Positions 1 to 10,624 of a stretch of 64,000 bases of DNA are shown piece after piece; position 1 is the stretch's first letter, and each line of letters starts with the position of its first letter. The stretch spans positions 124,001-188,000 of the forward strand of contig CAVURU010000003.1 in assembly GCA_963744005.1 (NCBI GenBank), read 5' to 3'. The position numbers and the translations under genes are program-made. The notes below the pieces were generated by a model. That model had not been told where the DNA came from, did not search any database, and saw nothing but the letters and a program-made list of their open reading frames with translations. This stretch comes from Palsa-504 sp963744005 (GTDB lineage Bacteria > Actinomycetota > Actinomycetes > Streptosporangiales > Streptosporangiaceae).

Positions 1-2
1 GG

Positions 3-1820
3 TACGTGGGCCGCACCGACGCCGACGAGCTCGCCGACGCCTACCGCTTCCTGCGCTGTACCGAGCACCTGCTCCAGCTGTACCGGCTCAGCCGCACCCA
101 CACCCTGCCCGAGGATCCCGCCGTACTTCGCCGGCTGGGCCGGGCGCTGCGGACTTTTGATCCGCCGAACGGGTCGTGGTTCCAGCCCCCGGCCGGTGCG
201 AGCCGCTCCGACCCGGCCGCCGACTTCGACGCCGTGTGGCGGATGCACGCTCGCCTGGCCCGACGGCTGCACGAGAAGCTGTTCTACCGGCCGCTGCTGG
301 ACGCGGTGGCCCGCCTCCCCACCGACGCCGCCCGGCTGACCCCGGCCGAGGCCCGGGACCGGCTCGAGGCCCTCGGCTACGCCGACCCGGCCGGGGCCCT
401 GCGGCATATCGACGCACTGACCGCGGGCGTCTCGCGGCGGGCCGCCATCCAGCGCACCCTGCTGCCGGTGCTGCTCGGCTGGTTCGCCGACGCCGCCGAG
501 CCGGACGCCGGGCTGCTGGCCTTCCGGCAGGTCAGCGAGGCGCTGGGGGAGAGCCCGTGGTACCTGCGGCTGCTGCGTGACGAGACCAAGGCGGCCGAGC
601 GGATGGCGCACGTGCTGGCCTCCAGCCGCTATGCCACCGCCTTGCTGCTGCGCGCGCCGGACGCGGTCGCCATGTTCGGCGACGACGCCGAGCTGGCCCC
701 GCGCAGCCCGGACGCGCTGAGCACCGAGATGATGGCGGCCGCCCAGCGGTACGAGGACGACGCCGAGGCCGCGGTGTCCGCGGTCCGCTCGGTCCGGCGC
801 CGGGAACTGCTGCGCATCGCCTCGGCCGACGTGCTGGACGTGACGGGCGGCCTGGACGCCACCGCCGAGGCGCTGACCGAGGTGACCGGAGCCACCATCC
901 AGGCCGCGCTGGCCGTGGCCCTGAAGAAGGTGTCGGCCGAGCTGCGCCGGCCGCTGCCGACCCGGTTCACGGTCATCGCCATGGGCCGGTTCGGCGGTCA
1001 CGAGTGCGGCTACGGCAGTGACGCCGACGTGCTGTTCGTGCACGACCCGATACCCGGCCAGCCCGAACGCGACGCGGCCGATGCCGCCCACGCGGTGGCC
1101 GTCGAGCTGCGGCGGCTGCTCGCCCTCCCGGTGCCCGACCCGGCCCTGGTGGTCGACGCCGACCTGCGGCCGGACGGCCGTCAGGGCCCGCTGGTGCGCA
1201 CCCTGACCGCCTACCGGAGCTACTACCGCGGCCGGTCCGCGGCGTGGGAGTCGCAGGCCCTGCTGCGGGCCGAGCCGGTGGCCGGGGACGAGGACCTGGG
1301 GACCAGGTTCATCCGGATGATCAGCGAGTTCCGCTACCCGCTGGGCGGCCTGGAACCGGCCGCCCTGCGCGAGATCCGGCGGATCAAGGCCCGGATGGAA
1401 TCCGAGCGGATCCCGCGCGGCGCGGACCGGGCCCTGCACGTGAAGCTGGGGCCTGGCGGCCTGTCCGACGTGGAGTGGACGATCCAGCTGCTGCAGCTGC
1501 AGCACGCCCACGCGGTCCCCGCGCTGCGCACCACCCGGACCACCGAGGCCATGGGCGCGGCGGTGGCCGACGGGCTGCTGCCGCCCGGTGACGCAGCCGC
1601 CCTGATGGAGGCCTGGCGGCTGGCCGCCCGGATCAGGAACGCGATCGTGCTGGTCCGCGGGCGGCCGGAGAACACCCTGCCGACCAAGCACGGCGAGCTG
1701 ACCGCGGTGGCCCGGCTGCTCGGCTACTCGCCCGGCGACGCCGCCCAGGCCCTGGACCAGGCCTGGCGCCGGGCCGGCCGCCGCGCCCGCTCCATCATGG
1801 AGCCGATGTTCTACGGCTGA
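3..1820 (+). CDS. glnE: glutamine synthetase adenylyltransferase/deadenylylase GlnE, 5'-truncated
   Basis: This is the C-terminal ~605 residues of the bifunctional enzyme that adds and removes AMP on a tyrosine of glutamine synthetase; the family is ~950-1000 residues, so the N-terminal deadenylylase part lies outside the window. The reading frame is open to the left edge. The adenylyltransferase nucleotidyltransferase signature GYGSDADVLFVHD is visible around bases 1006-1044, followed by the helical GlnD/GlnE C-terminal domain ending near MEPMFYG. Its target, the type I synthetase GlnA with the matching LYELPPDE adenylylation loop, is also in this window at 31032-32456. In many actinomycetes glnE and glnA are close neighbours; here about 29 kb separates them. 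Identity is secure; only the start is missing. Confidence 0.96.
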   Translation, partial: YVGRTDADELADAYRFLRCTEHLLQLYRLSRTHTLPEDPAVLRRLGRALRTFDPPNGSWFQPPAGASRSDPAADFDAVWRMHARLARRLHEKLFYRPLLDAVARLPTDAARLTPAEARDRLEALGYADPAGALRHIDALTAGVSRRAAIQRTLLPVLLGWFADAAEPDAGLLAFRQVSEALGESPWYLRLLRDETKAAERMAHVLASSRYATALLLRAPDAVAMFGDDAELAPRSPDALSTEMMAAAQRYEDDAEAAVSAVRSVRRRELLRIASADVLDVTGGLDATAEALTEVTGATIQAALAVALKKVSAELRRPLPTRFTVIAMGRFGGHECGYGSDADVLFVHDPIPGQPERDAADAAHAVAVELRRLLALPVPDPALVVDADLRPDGRQGPLVRTLTAYRSYYRGRSAAWESQALLRAEPVAGDEDLGTRFIRMISEFRYPLGGLEPAALREIRRIKARMESERIPRGADRALHVKLGPGGLSDVEWTIQLLQLQHAHAVPALRTTRTTEAMGAAVADGLLPPGDAAALMEAWRLAARIRNAIVLVRGRPENTLPTKHGELTAVARLLGYSPGDAAQALDQAWRRAGRRARSIMEPMFYG

Positions 1821-1829
1821 CCCGGGCGC

Positions 1830-2733
1830 TCAGGAGGCTGGAAGGCTCAAGATGCCGTTGGCCCGCAGCAGGCGCAGGGCGTCGACGGTGAGGAAGCCGC
1901 GCCACTCCCGCTCCGCGGCCGGGGACCAGGCCAGCCAGTTGAACATCCAGCCGCCGTCGTCGCGCTGGGCCCGGGCAAAGTGGTCCAGGTGGGCCTTGAT
2001 GGTGGCCTCGTCGAACAGCTCGCGGGCCAGTGATCCGGGCTCGGGCGCGAAGTCCAGCGGGGTGTGCACCTCGCCCGGGTCCTCCGGGTCCAGCGCCACC
2101 ATGCCCCGGTCCAGGATCAGCGGCCCGACCCGGCCGAACGCCTCCCGCGCCCGGGCCCGGTCCGGCACGTGCTGCAGGAACTTCAGCGCGCCGAGCATCT
2201 CGTACTCGCCCGCCACGCCGCCGGACAGCCCGCCATCAGGCCATCGTGTCGATCCCGGCCCACATCATCTCGGTGGCCCGGTCCAGCCACGGATGGCTCA
2301 CCCCGCGGGCGTGCAGCGTGCCCGCGATCAGGCCGGTGGCGATGACCGAGGCCGGGTGCCCGTCCTGCGGCACCCACCACGGCGCGTGCGGCCAGCCCTC
2401 GATGGACGGCTCGGCGCCGGACGCGCCGCCCTCGGCGGGCGCCACCGCGGCCAGCCAGTCGCAGGCGCCGGCGGCCAGCGTGCCGTCCCAGGCGTCGGCC
2501 TCGTCCATGATCCGCAGCGCCATGTCCACGGCCAGCGGCTGGCTCCCCGGCGCCCGGCAGTCCGGCTCCAGGGCCTGGCCGAACCCGCCGTCGTCGTTGC
2601 GGTAGGCGGCGACCGCGTCGCGGACCGGCCCGGCCGCGCCGCCGCCGAACATCCGCTCGAACCGGCGCCGGTCGACGACCCGCGCGTTGGCGACGATGAA
2701 GGTAGCCGCGGCTTCGAAGTCAGGTGTGTTCAT
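1830..2733 (-). pseudogene. prenyltransferase/terpenoid-cyclase-fold protein, split by one frameshift
   Basis: Two consecutive minus-strand frames form one protein of about 300 residues. The first begins MNTPDFEAAATF at 2733 and runs to MMWAGIDTMA, where a stop occurs at 2236-2238; the second continues as GEYEMLGALKFLQ to NGILSLPAS. Removing one G of the GG at 2239-2240 gives an uninterrupted junction IDTMADGGLSGGVAGEYEM, so the break is a single inserted base. NDDGGFGQALEPD and RDDGGWMFNW resemble the QW-type repeats of squalene-hopene-cyclase/prenyltransferase alpha-alpha barrels, but the protein is too short for a full cyclase and no DxDD motif is visible; function is unknown. It ends nine bases after glnE and converges with it. 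Either a real pseudogene or a sequencing indel. Confidence 0.72.
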
Positions 2734-2805
2734 CGGCCCATCACAGCACAGCCGCCCAGGCGCCGTATTGAACGAAACGGCCGCCGGGCGTGGCATCCTG
2801 GAACC

Positions 2806-3597
2806 ATGGAGGACGGGCCGGTCAGCGTGCTTGACCTGCCGCCCGGCTACACCGAATGGCCGGCGCCGGCCGGGCTGCGGCATGCCGTCGCGTGCCTGTG
2901 GGCGCAGGTCATCCCGGCGGACGGCGGCGACCAGACCAGCCTGGTCCTGCCCGATGCGTGCTCCGACCTGATCTGGGAGGCCGATCGCGGCGCGTTCGTG
3001 GCCGGCCCCGACACCGGCCCCGCCCCGGCGACGCTGAAAGCGGGCACGATCCTGGTCGGCGTGCGTTTCCGGAGCTCAGCCGGAGGGCCCGCTCTCGGGG
3101 TGCCGCTCAGCGAGCTGCGAGACCAGCGCGTCGACCTGGCTGACCTGCGCCCGCGCGAGGCGCGCCGGCTGCCTGGCTCGCTGGATCCCGCCACCGCCGC
3201 GGACCGGGCCCTCCGGATGGCGGCCGACCTGGTGGACGACCCGGGCCCTGACCCGGCCGCGGCCGGCGCCGCCGCCCTGCTGGCCGATCCCCGGGCCCGG
3301 GCCGAGGACGTCGCCGCGGAGGTCGGGCTGAGCATGCGGCAGCTGCGCCGCCGGTGCCAGGCCGTGGTGGGCTACGGGCCCAAGACCCTTCAGCGGGTGC
3401 TGCGGTTCCGCCGGTTCGTGTCCCGCCTGGACGCTGGCCTGCCCGCCGGCCAGGAGCGACTCGACCTGGCCGCGCTCGCTATCGAGGCAGGCTACGCCGA
3501 CCAGGCGCACCTGACCCGGGAATGCCAGGCCCTGGCCGGGCTGACCCCGGGCGCGCTGGCCCGGCAGCGGCGCCCAGTCCAGGGCGGCTCAGCGTAG
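2806..3597 (+). CDS. AraC-family transcriptional regulator
   Basis: A 263-residue protein. The N-terminal ~150 residues (YTEWPAPAGLRHAVACLWAQ) resemble the sensor domain common in actinobacterial AraC proteins, and the C-terminal ~100 residues hold a two-helix-turn-helix DNA-binding region: RAEDVAAEVGLSMRQLRRRC for the first helix pair and LAALAIEAGYADQAHLTREC for the second, with the family's closing F/L-x-P-G-A-L-A-R pattern (LTPGALARQRR). The open frame extends upstream to 1852, but that part is antisense to the preceding gene; the ATG at 2806 is chosen because it starts the conserved region just after the divergent gene. Ligand and target genes cannot be told. It is divergently transcribed from the split prenyltransferase-fold gene. 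Confidence 0.85.
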   Translation: MEDGPVSVLDLPPGYTEWPAPAGLRHAVACLWAQVIPADGGDQTSLVLPDACSDLIWEADRGAFVAGPDTGPAPATLKAGTILVGVRFRSSAGGPALGVPLSELRDQRVDLADLRPREARRLPGSLDPATAADRALRMAADLVDDPGPDPAAAGAAALLADPRARAEDVAAEVGLSMRQLRRRCQAVVGYGPKTLQRVLRFRRFVSRLDAGLPAGQERLDLAALAIEAGYADQAHLTRECQALAGLTPGALARQRRPVQGGSA

Positions 3598-3618
3598 GGC
3601 GGCTCAGCCCAGCACGGC

Positions 3619-4600
3619 TCAGCCCAGCGCGGCCCAGGCCATGGCGGCCAGCTGGTTGATGGTGTCGATGCCGTACTGCTCGGTCGGGTTCCCGGTGCTC
3701 AGCACGGCCATCAGGTAGTCCCGGCCGCTGCCCGAGATATAGCCCACGCTGTTGACCTGCCAGTCCTGCTGGGCGCTGTCCAGCGGCAGCCAGCCGTTCT
3801 TGAGCGCCACGGTGGCCTGGGCCGGGACCCCGCCGCGACACGCCCCATCTCTGGTCGGCGGTCACGTTCTCCATCAGCGACAGGGCGTAGTCCCGTTCGG
3901 CGTCGGTCAGCAGCGCGTTCGGCCGGGCGATGGTGCGCAGCAGGGCCAGCTGGTCGGCGGGCGTCGTCGTGGACAGGCCCCACCCCGGCCACGGGGAAGC
4001 CCGGCGCAGGTCACGCACGAGGACGGAGTGGTGTCGGCCAGCCCGGCGGCGGTGTTGAACGACCGGATCCCGCTGGCCCCGCCCACCTCGTCCCACAAGC
4101 TGGTCGCCGCGTCGTTGTCGCTGTCCTCGATCATCTGGGTGGCCAGGTCCCGGTCGGCCGCCGACAGGCTGGTGCCGCTCTTGCCCTTCTGGGCCAGCAG
4201 GGCCTCCAGCACGTTCAGCTTGACCACGCTGGCCTCGTCCTGCGGTCCCGGCTGGCCCAGCGACCAGGTCTGGCCCGTCCGCAGGTCCAGGACGGCGGCG
4301 GTGACCGTCCCGGTCCGGCCCGCCACGTACGAGGCGGCCGCCGTGCCGAGCGGGCTGGCGTGCCCGGCGGGCGCCGCCGAGCTGGCCCGCGCGGACGGTA
4401 CCGGGCTGGCCGCCTTCGACCCGGCCGCCGCGGTGCCCGCCGTCGCGGCGGCGCTGGCCGGCCGGGACTGCGTGGCCGCCACCGCCCGGTCATCCGGCTT
4501 GCCGCCGCCCGGCCCGCCCGCTGGTCAGCAACAGGATGCCCGCCGCCACCAGCAGGGCGGCGCCGCCCACCGCGAGGATCAGCCTGACCCGCGCGGGCAC
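3619..4600 (-). pseudogene. beta-lactamase-like serine hydrolase, interrupted by frameshifts
   Basis: Read in three frames, this minus-strand gene gives a ~325-residue exported serine hydrolase of the class A beta-lactamase fold. A GTG at 4598-4600 opens an N-terminal membrane anchor (VRLILAVGGAALLVAAGIL). The catalytic motifs are all present: SVVK (SxxK nucleophile/base), SDN in IEDSDNDAATSLWDEVGG, and KNG (KTG-like) in VALKNGWLPLD. Frame changes are needed near 4510 (extra base in a GGGCGGCGG stretch), near 4008 (a base missing by CTTCCCCGTGG) and near 3840 (extra base in CGGCGGGG). Proteins of this kind in actinomycetes may be penicillin-binding-like or inactive surface proteins; resistance is not implied. 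Three indels in 1 kb suggest either decay or poor consensus sequence here. Confidence 0.78.
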
Positions 4601-4758
4601 GTCCCGCGAGTGCCTGCCTGAAGTCCCGATGGCGATGTCCTGTGCGTTACCGGCTGCCCGCCGGGCAGACCTGCTGGTATGGCTGGTTACCAGCGTAACC
4701 AGCCCACTGCTGGCGGGTAAGCGATACGTCCGCGATGCCGCAGGCGGCTTTGGCCAGG

Positions 4759-7700
4759 TCAGCCGGGAAGGCCACCGTCCCACCGGCGGGCCGTGCCGTC
4801 GCTGCTCACCGTGGCCAGGGTGCTGCCGTCGGGGCTGAACGCGACGCCGTCGACGGGCTGGGCGCTGGCCGTCATGGGGGTGCCGATGGGCTGCTGGGTG
4901 GCGACGTCCCACAGCCGGGTGCTGCCGTCGCCGCCCGCGGTGGCCAGCGTCCTGCCGTCGGGGCTGAACGCGACGCCGTCGACGGGCTGGGCGCTGGCCG
5001 TCATGGGGGTGCCGATGGGCTGCTGGGTGGCGACGTCCCACAGCCGGGTGCTGCCGTCGCCGCCCGCGGTGGCCAGCGTCCTGCCGTCCGGGCTGAACGC
5101 GGCGATGGTGGCCGGGCCCGCGGCCATGGGCTGGCCGGACGGGCGGTGGCTGGCCACGCTCCACAGCTGGGCCTTTTCGCCGGCGACGACGGTGACCAGG
5201 GTCTGGCCGTCCGGGCTGAAGGCCACGGTGCCGGCCAGCGCGCCCGGGCGGGAGACGGTCATCGGCGCCCCGTCCTGCCGTCCGGTGGCCGCGTCCCACA
5301 GCCGGGCGGTGCCGTCCGTGCCCAGCGTGGCCAGGGTCTTGCCGCCGGGGCTGAACGCGACGGCCTGGTCAGTGCGCGTCCCGGCCGCCGGGATCGTGAC
5401 GCCGGCCCGCTGGCCGCTCGCCGTCTGCCACAGCTGCACCCCGTCGCCCGCCGCGGCCAGGGTCTTGCCGTCCGGGCTGAGGGCGAGCCCGGTCACCGGG
5501 CCGGCCGCGGAGACCGCCGGCCCGGCCTGCCGCCGGGCCGCGACGTCCCACACCTGGACCGTCCCGTGCCCGTCGCTGACGGCCAGCAGCCCGCCTCCGG
5601 TGCTGAACGCGGCCCCGGGGCTGGCCGTCCCGACCGGCAGCGGGGCGGAGACCTGATGGAAACCCGCCGTGTCCCACAGCTGGATGCTGCCGGCGCCGCT
5701 CCCGGTGGCCAGGGTCGCTCCGCGCGGTGCGGCGGCCAGCGCGCTCACCCCGGCCGAGCCCGGGACGGCCAGCGCGGTCCCGGTCTGGGCCTGCGTGGCG
5801 ACGTCCCACAGCTCGGTCACGCCGTCGCTCTGCGCGGCGGCCAGCGTGGTCCCGCCCGCGCCGAAGGCCAGCGCGCTGACCGGCCCGCCGGTCACCATGG
5901 CCGCGCCGGCCGCGGCGTGGCCCGCCACGTTCCAGAGCCGGGCGGTGCCGTCGCGGCCGCCGGCGGCCAGCAGCTGCCCGTCCGGGCTGAAGGCCAGGGC
6001 GCTGATCTCCGGCCCGTTCGGGATCAGCGCCGCTCCGGTCACCTGCTGGCTGGCCACCGACCACAGCTGGACATTCCCGTCGTCGGCCGCCGCGGCCAGC
6101 AGCGTCCCGTCGGGGCTGAACGTCACCGCGTCCACCGCGGTGTCATCCGAGCTCATCGGGGCGCCGATCTCCCGGCCGGTGGCGGCGCTCCACAGCCGGA
6201 TGCCGCCGTCCGCGCCGCCGCTGGCCACGGTGCTGCCGTCCGGGCTGAACGTCACCGGGCCGGCCTGGGCCGCGCCGGCCAGCGGCTGGGTGGTCATCGC
6301 ACCGCGGCCGGCCAGGGTCCAGCGGCCGACCGCGCTGGCGTCCGCGGCCTCCAGGACCTTGCCGCCGTCGGCGAAGGCCAGCGCGAGCGGCGCGGCGCCG
6401 AAGGTAGCGACCCCGATCGTGCGGTGCCCGGCCAGGTCCCACAGCCGGATCGTGCCGCCGGAGTACCCGGCGGCCAGCTCGCTGCCGTCCGGGCTGTAGG
6501 CCAGCGCGGTGAGGGCGCCGGACGGCGCGCTGAGCACGCCGCGGACCGGCTGGGCCAGCGACTGGACCAGGCTGTAGCGGGCCCGCGCCGTCGGGTCCAG
6601 CCGCCAGGCCGCCCCGGCCAGCAACGCCGCGGTGACCGGATCAGCGTCGTCCAGGGCGGTGCTCTGCGCGGCCAGCCGCTGCGCCGTGATCTGGGTGTCC
6701 TGCCGGGCCGCGGTGGCCCGCGCGGACTTGACCGCTATCCCCGCCCCGGCCAGCGCGGCCACGACCGCCACCGCCGCGACCGCGGCCAGCGCCTGGCGCC
6801 GCCGCCTGGTCCGGGCCGCAGCCGACCCGCTGGCCCGCAGGAACTCGGCCTCGCCGCCGCCCAGTTCCGGGTACCGGCCCGGGTCCGCGGCCCAGGCCCG
6901 GGCCGCCTCGCTTGTCGCGGCCAGCTGCACGCCGCGGTACAGCAGCGCGCCGTCGCGGTCGCTGCCCCGCCACCGCGCCGCGTCCTCGGCCAGCTGGCCG
7001 TGCAGGACCGCGCTGGCCTGGTCCTCGGCCAGCCACCCCCGCAGCCGCGGCCAGTCCTCGATCAGCACGTCCTGCGGGATCTCGCACCGGTCGCTGTCCA
7101 GCATCAGCAGGCGGGCCCGGGCGAAGGCGTCCAGCACCGCGCCGACGCTGGCGTCCTCGTCCGCCGGCCGCCCGGCGTGCAGCTCGGCCCGGGTGAGCGT
7201 GCGGCGGACCGGGCGCCCGTCCGGCCCGGTCGCGGCCAGCCGCCGGAAGACCGCGGGGGCAAGAGCCTGCTGCTCGTCGTCCAGGCCCAGGTAGGCCGCC
7301 TCGGCGCTGGCCGCCACCGCCCCGGTGACCCCGGCCCCGGCCTCCTGGTCGTCCTGGCTCCTCAGCACGCTGCCGCGGCGGCGTTCCCAGCGCATCGTCA
7401 TGGCCGCCGACACCAGCGGGAGTATCTCGTCCCGGGCCCCGTGGGCCCCGTGGGCCCCGAGGGCCCCGTGGGCGCCGTTGGCCTCGTGGGCCGGGCCCAG
7501 CCCGGCCCACGAGGCCAACGCCTCGGTCAGGGCCGGCTCGACGGCCAGCCCGCTGGCCTCGGCCGGGCCGGTGATCGCCCGCCGCAGCTCGGCCTGGCTC
7601 ATCGGGCCCGCCACGATCTGGTCCCGCTCCATCACCGGGATGAGCTCCGGGTAGGCCGCGCACCGGTCCCAGCAGTCACCGCGCACGGCGAGCACCGCCA

Positions 7701-9005
7701 GCAGCGGAGGCTCGGCCCGCGGCCCGGCCGGGCGGGTGGCGGCCGCGTGCACCGCGCCGATGAAGGCGGCCCGCTCCTGCCGCGCGTCCTGGTCGTCGGC
7801 CGCGAAGGCCTGCTCGAACTGGTCCGCGATCAGCACCAGCCGGGCCGCCCCGGCCTGCTCGGCCAGCTCGGCCAGCACCAGGTGCGCCTGGCCGGGCGCC
7901 TCGGCCAGGCGGCGGCGGATCACCGCCGGGTCACCCCCGGCCAGCCCGGCCAGCTGCCCGGCCAGCCCGGTGAGCGGGTCGGTGCCCGCCCGCATGACGA
8001 GCCGGGGCCAGGAACCCGATCCGGGCACCTGCACGCCCCGGGCCAGGGCCGGCACCAGGCCCGCCTGCAGCAGCGAGGTCTTGCCCGCTCCGGCCGCGCC
8101 CGTGACCATGACCAGGCCGGCCTGCGCCAGCGCCCCGGCCAGCGTGGCGGTGAGCCGCTCCCGGCCGAAGAACACCGCCTCGTCGGCCGGCCCGTAGGGC
8201 AGCAGGCCCCGGTAGGGGCAGCCGCCGATCCAGCGCGGCCCGCCCGGACTGGGCTCGCCGGGCCGGCCCATTGCCGCGACCGCTGGGTGATGACGGCGAG
8301 CTCCTCGCGGATGACCCGGACGTCGGCGGACTGCCGGGCGACCTGCCCGGCCGCGGCCCGCAGCTCGGCGTCGTGCGCACTCAGGCTGTCCTGGGTCTCC
8401 TCGGCCGCCCGGGCCAGGTCGGCGAGCAGGAACTCCATCTCGCCGAACTCGGCGCTCACCGCCTCGGCGGCGAGCAGGACCTCGCGCTCCAGGTCCTCGT
8501 CCCCGGCCTGGACGGCGGCCCGGAAGACGGTGCCGCCCGCGTCGATCTCGCGCAGCACCATGGCGATGTCCGACCGGACCCCGGCGGCGCGCGCGCCGCC
8601 GGCCGACAGGGCCTCGTGCAGGACCCGGCTGACGGCATGCTGCAGCTCGCCCCGCGACGGCCGGTCCGGCGCGTGCGCCGCACGGGCCTGGTCCACCGCC
8701 GCCGCCATCAGCTCGCCCAAGGCGGCGGCCCCGACCGAGGACAGCACCCCGAGCCGGGCCGCGGCCTTGTCGCCGCCCAGCTCCGCGGCCGTCTCCAGCG
8801 TCGGCGCGAACGCCGCCGCGCACAGCAGGGTCAGCACCTCCGGCGCGGCAACGCCGCTCAGCTGGCGGCCGGGCCGGGAGGTGCGCAGCAGCCAGTCCCG
8901 GATTCCTGCCTGGAGCCGCACGACCTCCTCGAAGTCGCCCAATCCCGCCACCCCCAACCCAGCCAGACCGCCCCAAAGGCCGGGGCGCAGCCTAGCAGGC
9001 GGCAT
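4759..9005 (-). CDS. STAND ATPase with fourteen WD40 repeats (one frameshift)
   Basis: A ~1415-residue signalling ATPase. Order: an alanine-rich helical N-terminal region (~245 residues), a novel-STAND (nSTAND1-type) NTPase introduced by CPYRGLLPYGPADEAVFFGR with Walker A GAAGAGKTSLLQ and Walker B-like LVLIADQFEQAF, a winged-helix part, one membrane helix (ALAAVAAVAVVAALAGAGI), and fourteen WD blades with recurring FSPDG...LWD motifs, enough for two seven-bladed propellers. The frame breaks at ~8271, where one base is missing: adding an A restores SRQMGRPGEP. The start is the ATG at 9003-9005, with a close GGGAG; a GTG at 8951 is the alternative. STAND proteins act as ligand-triggered scaffolds; no partner effector domain is seen, and the trigger is unknown. 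Confidence 0.85.
4811..5068. repeat. 129-bp tandem duplication of one WD40 blade
   Basis: The unit starting GTGGCCAG at 4811 recurs at 4940 and, more diverged, at 5069; the first two copies differ at only a few bases over 129 bp (43 codons). Each copy encodes one WD blade (FSPDGRTLATAGGDGSTRLW), so this is a recent in-frame duplication of a propeller blade near the C terminus of the STAND-WD40 protein. Confidence 0.9.
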
Positions 9006-9042
9006 TACTCCCGAGCGGAGAGTTTTGCGCAGGTGATCCCGT

Positions 9043-9915
9043 TCAGAATTTGCTCATGGCCGGGATGACCCGCTCGGCCATCAGCTCCAGCGGCCGCAGC
9101 GAGCCGACCCCGGTCACGGCGCCGTGCGCCACCTGGATGCCGAGCTCGGACAGCTCGTGCAGCTGCTCGATGACCTTCTCGACGTTCTCGCCGTTCTCGC
9201 CCAGGTCGAACCGGGCGCCTGAGGTCTTCTCGATCTCGTCGTAGTCGCGGCCCTCGTTGGCGCAGTGCTCGCGCAGCACGTCGAGCTTGTGGGCCAGCTC
9301 CGGCCCGCCGAAGATGTTGCACGAGTCCGCGTACTTGGCCACCAGCCGCAGCGTCTTGCGCTCCCCGGAGCCGCCGATCAGGATGGGCGGCCGCGGCCGG
9401 CTCAGCGGCTGCGGCGAGTTCAGCGTGCGGCCCATGTGGTAGTAGGTGCCGTCGAACGGGCCCTCGTCGTCGCTCCACATCTGCTGGAAGATGCGCAGCG
9501 TCTCCTCCAGCCGCTCGAACCGCTCCGCGGTAGGCGGGAAGAACAGGCCCAGCCCCTCGGCCTCGTCGGAGTTCCAGGCCGCCCCGATGCCGAGCATCGC
9601 GCGGCCGCCGGACAGCACGTCCAGCGAGGTGACCGCCTTGACCAGCAGTCCCGGGTCCCGGTAGACCACCGCCGTGACCAGGGTGAGCAGCTTGACCCGC
9701 TCGGTCTTGGCCGCCAGGTAGCCGAGGGTGGTGTAGGCCTCGAGCATCTCGTGCTCGGCGGGCCCGACGCCCCGGATCTGCCAGACGTGGTCCATCACGC
9801 TGATCCGGTCGAAGCCCGCCTGCTCGGCCAGGCCGGCGATCTCGCCCAGCCGGACCCGGAGCTCAGCCGGGCCGCCTGGCCATGTGAAATCCGGGATGTG
9901 AAGGCCCGCCTTCAT
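9043..9915 (-). CDS. LLM-class F420-dependent oxidoreductase
   Basis: A 290-residue luciferase-like TIM-barrel flavin/F420 enzyme. The family core is clear: MKAGLHIPDFTWPGGP at the start, FDRISVMDHVWQI, AYTTLGYLAAKTERVKLLTLVT, then the conserved KAVTSLDVLSGGRAMLGIGAAWN and the PPILIGGSGERKTLRLVAKYAD segment. It probably uses coenzyme F420 for a hydride transfer; the substrate is unknown. The start at 9913-9915 is chosen over an upstream ATG because an AGGAG lies nine bases before it and the fold begins directly there. It lies between the STAND-WD40 gene and a small membrane protein gene on the same strand. Close relatives are the TIGR03560-type actinobacterial proteins. Confidence 0.93.
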   Translation of the reverse strand: MKAGLHIPDFTWPGGPAELRVRLGEIAGLAEQAGFDRISVMDHVWQIRGVGPAEHEMLEAYTTLGYLAAKTERVKLLTLVTAVVYRDPGLLVKAVTSLDVLSGGRAMLGIGAAWNSDEAEGLGLFFPPTAERFERLEETLRIFQQMWSDDEGPFDGTYYHMGRTLNSPQPLSRPRPPILIGGSGERKTLRLVAKYADSCNIFGGPELAHKLDVLREHCANEGRDYDEIEKTSGARFDLGENGENVEKVIEQLHELSELGIQVAHGAVTGVGSLRPLELMAERVIPAMSKF

Positions 9916-9963
9916 GTGCCCACGCTCCTGTCGGTAGGTCGCTGCCGGGCACCAGTCTGCCAC

Positions 9964-10560
9964 TCATGATCCTGGTTCGTTCCCGCGCACAGCCGCCCGG
10001 GTCTGGGCGTCCAGGACGGCCAGCAGCGGTACCGAGGCCGCCTGGAGCTTCTGCACCGCGCCGTCGAGCCGGGCGTCCAGCGAAACCGACGCCGCCCCGG
10101 ACATCATCCCCAGGGACCGGGCCAGCAGGGCGCCGACCGCCTGCGCCTGCTCCAGGAAGGCCCTGGACACCGTCTCGTCGATCAGGACCGGCGCGCCGAC
10201 CAGCAGCATCATCATGTAGGTCCGGAGCTCGTCGCCGGCCGCTTCACGGTCCGCGTCCGCCGCGCCGTCCCCGGCGGCCTGGGTGGCGGAGCGAGCGGCC
10301 CGGACCGCCTGGCTCAGGATGATCGCGGCCTGCGCCGCCACGGCGCGGGCCCGGTCCCTGATCTGCCTGAGCACGAGCACCTGGTTGACCACCAGCACGG
10401 TGATCAGCAGTACCAGCAGGCCGGACACGGTGCTGGTGGTGAGGGCGTGCACCAGCCACCAGCGGCGCATCGTGTCATCGGTGACGTCACCGGTCACCAG
10501 CGCGGCGGTGAGCAGCGTGGCGACCAGCGCCGCTGCCCAGCCCTGCCACTGTGACCGCAT
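9964..10560 (-). CDS. hypothetical membrane protein with two N-terminal membrane helices
   Basis: 198 residues, family not recognised. Two hydrophobic helices near the N terminus (GWAAALVATLLTAALVTG and TVSGLLVLLITVLVVNQVLV) are followed by a long, alanine-rich amphipathic helical part (RDRARAVAAQAAIILSQAV) and a second moderately hydrophobic stretch (TYMMMLLVGAPVLI). The soluble part is probably cytoplasmic. It starts from an ATG right after a GC-rich gap shared with the upstream acetyltransferase and ends 48 bases before the F420 oxidoreductase start. G/C-rich third positions support real coding. No function can be assigned. Confidence 0.72.
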   Translation of the reverse strand: MRSQWQGWAAALVATLLTAALVTGDVTDDTMRRWWLVHALTTSTVSGLLVLLITVLVVNQVLVLRQIRDRARAVAAQAAIILSQAVRAARSATQAAGDGAADADREAAGDELRTYMMMLLVGAPVLIDETVSRAFLEQAQAVGALLARSLGMMSGAASVSLDARLDGAVQKLQAASVPLLAVLDAQTRAAVRGNEPGS

Positions 10561-10624
10561 GACCCGACCCTAGCGAGTCACGGCCCGCGGGCCTCGCCGC
10601 GTCCGGGCCGCCGGCAGCCGCCCC

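Noticed and set aside
1852..2805. Long N-terminal extension of the AraC regulator
   Set aside because: It is antisense to the prenyltransferase-fold gene and low in complexity; the conserved part starts at 2806.
3619..4600. Serine hydrolase as an antibiotic-resistance beta-lactamase
   Set aside because: The SxxK, SDN and KNG motifs show the fold only; the gene is frame-broken here and similar actinomycete proteins often lack beta-lactamase activity.
4735..9036. Plus-strand open frame of ~1430 residues opposite the STAND-WD40 gene
   Set aside because: It is the antisense shadow of the WD40 repeats: G/R/A/P-rich, no domain, and explained by the high GC content.
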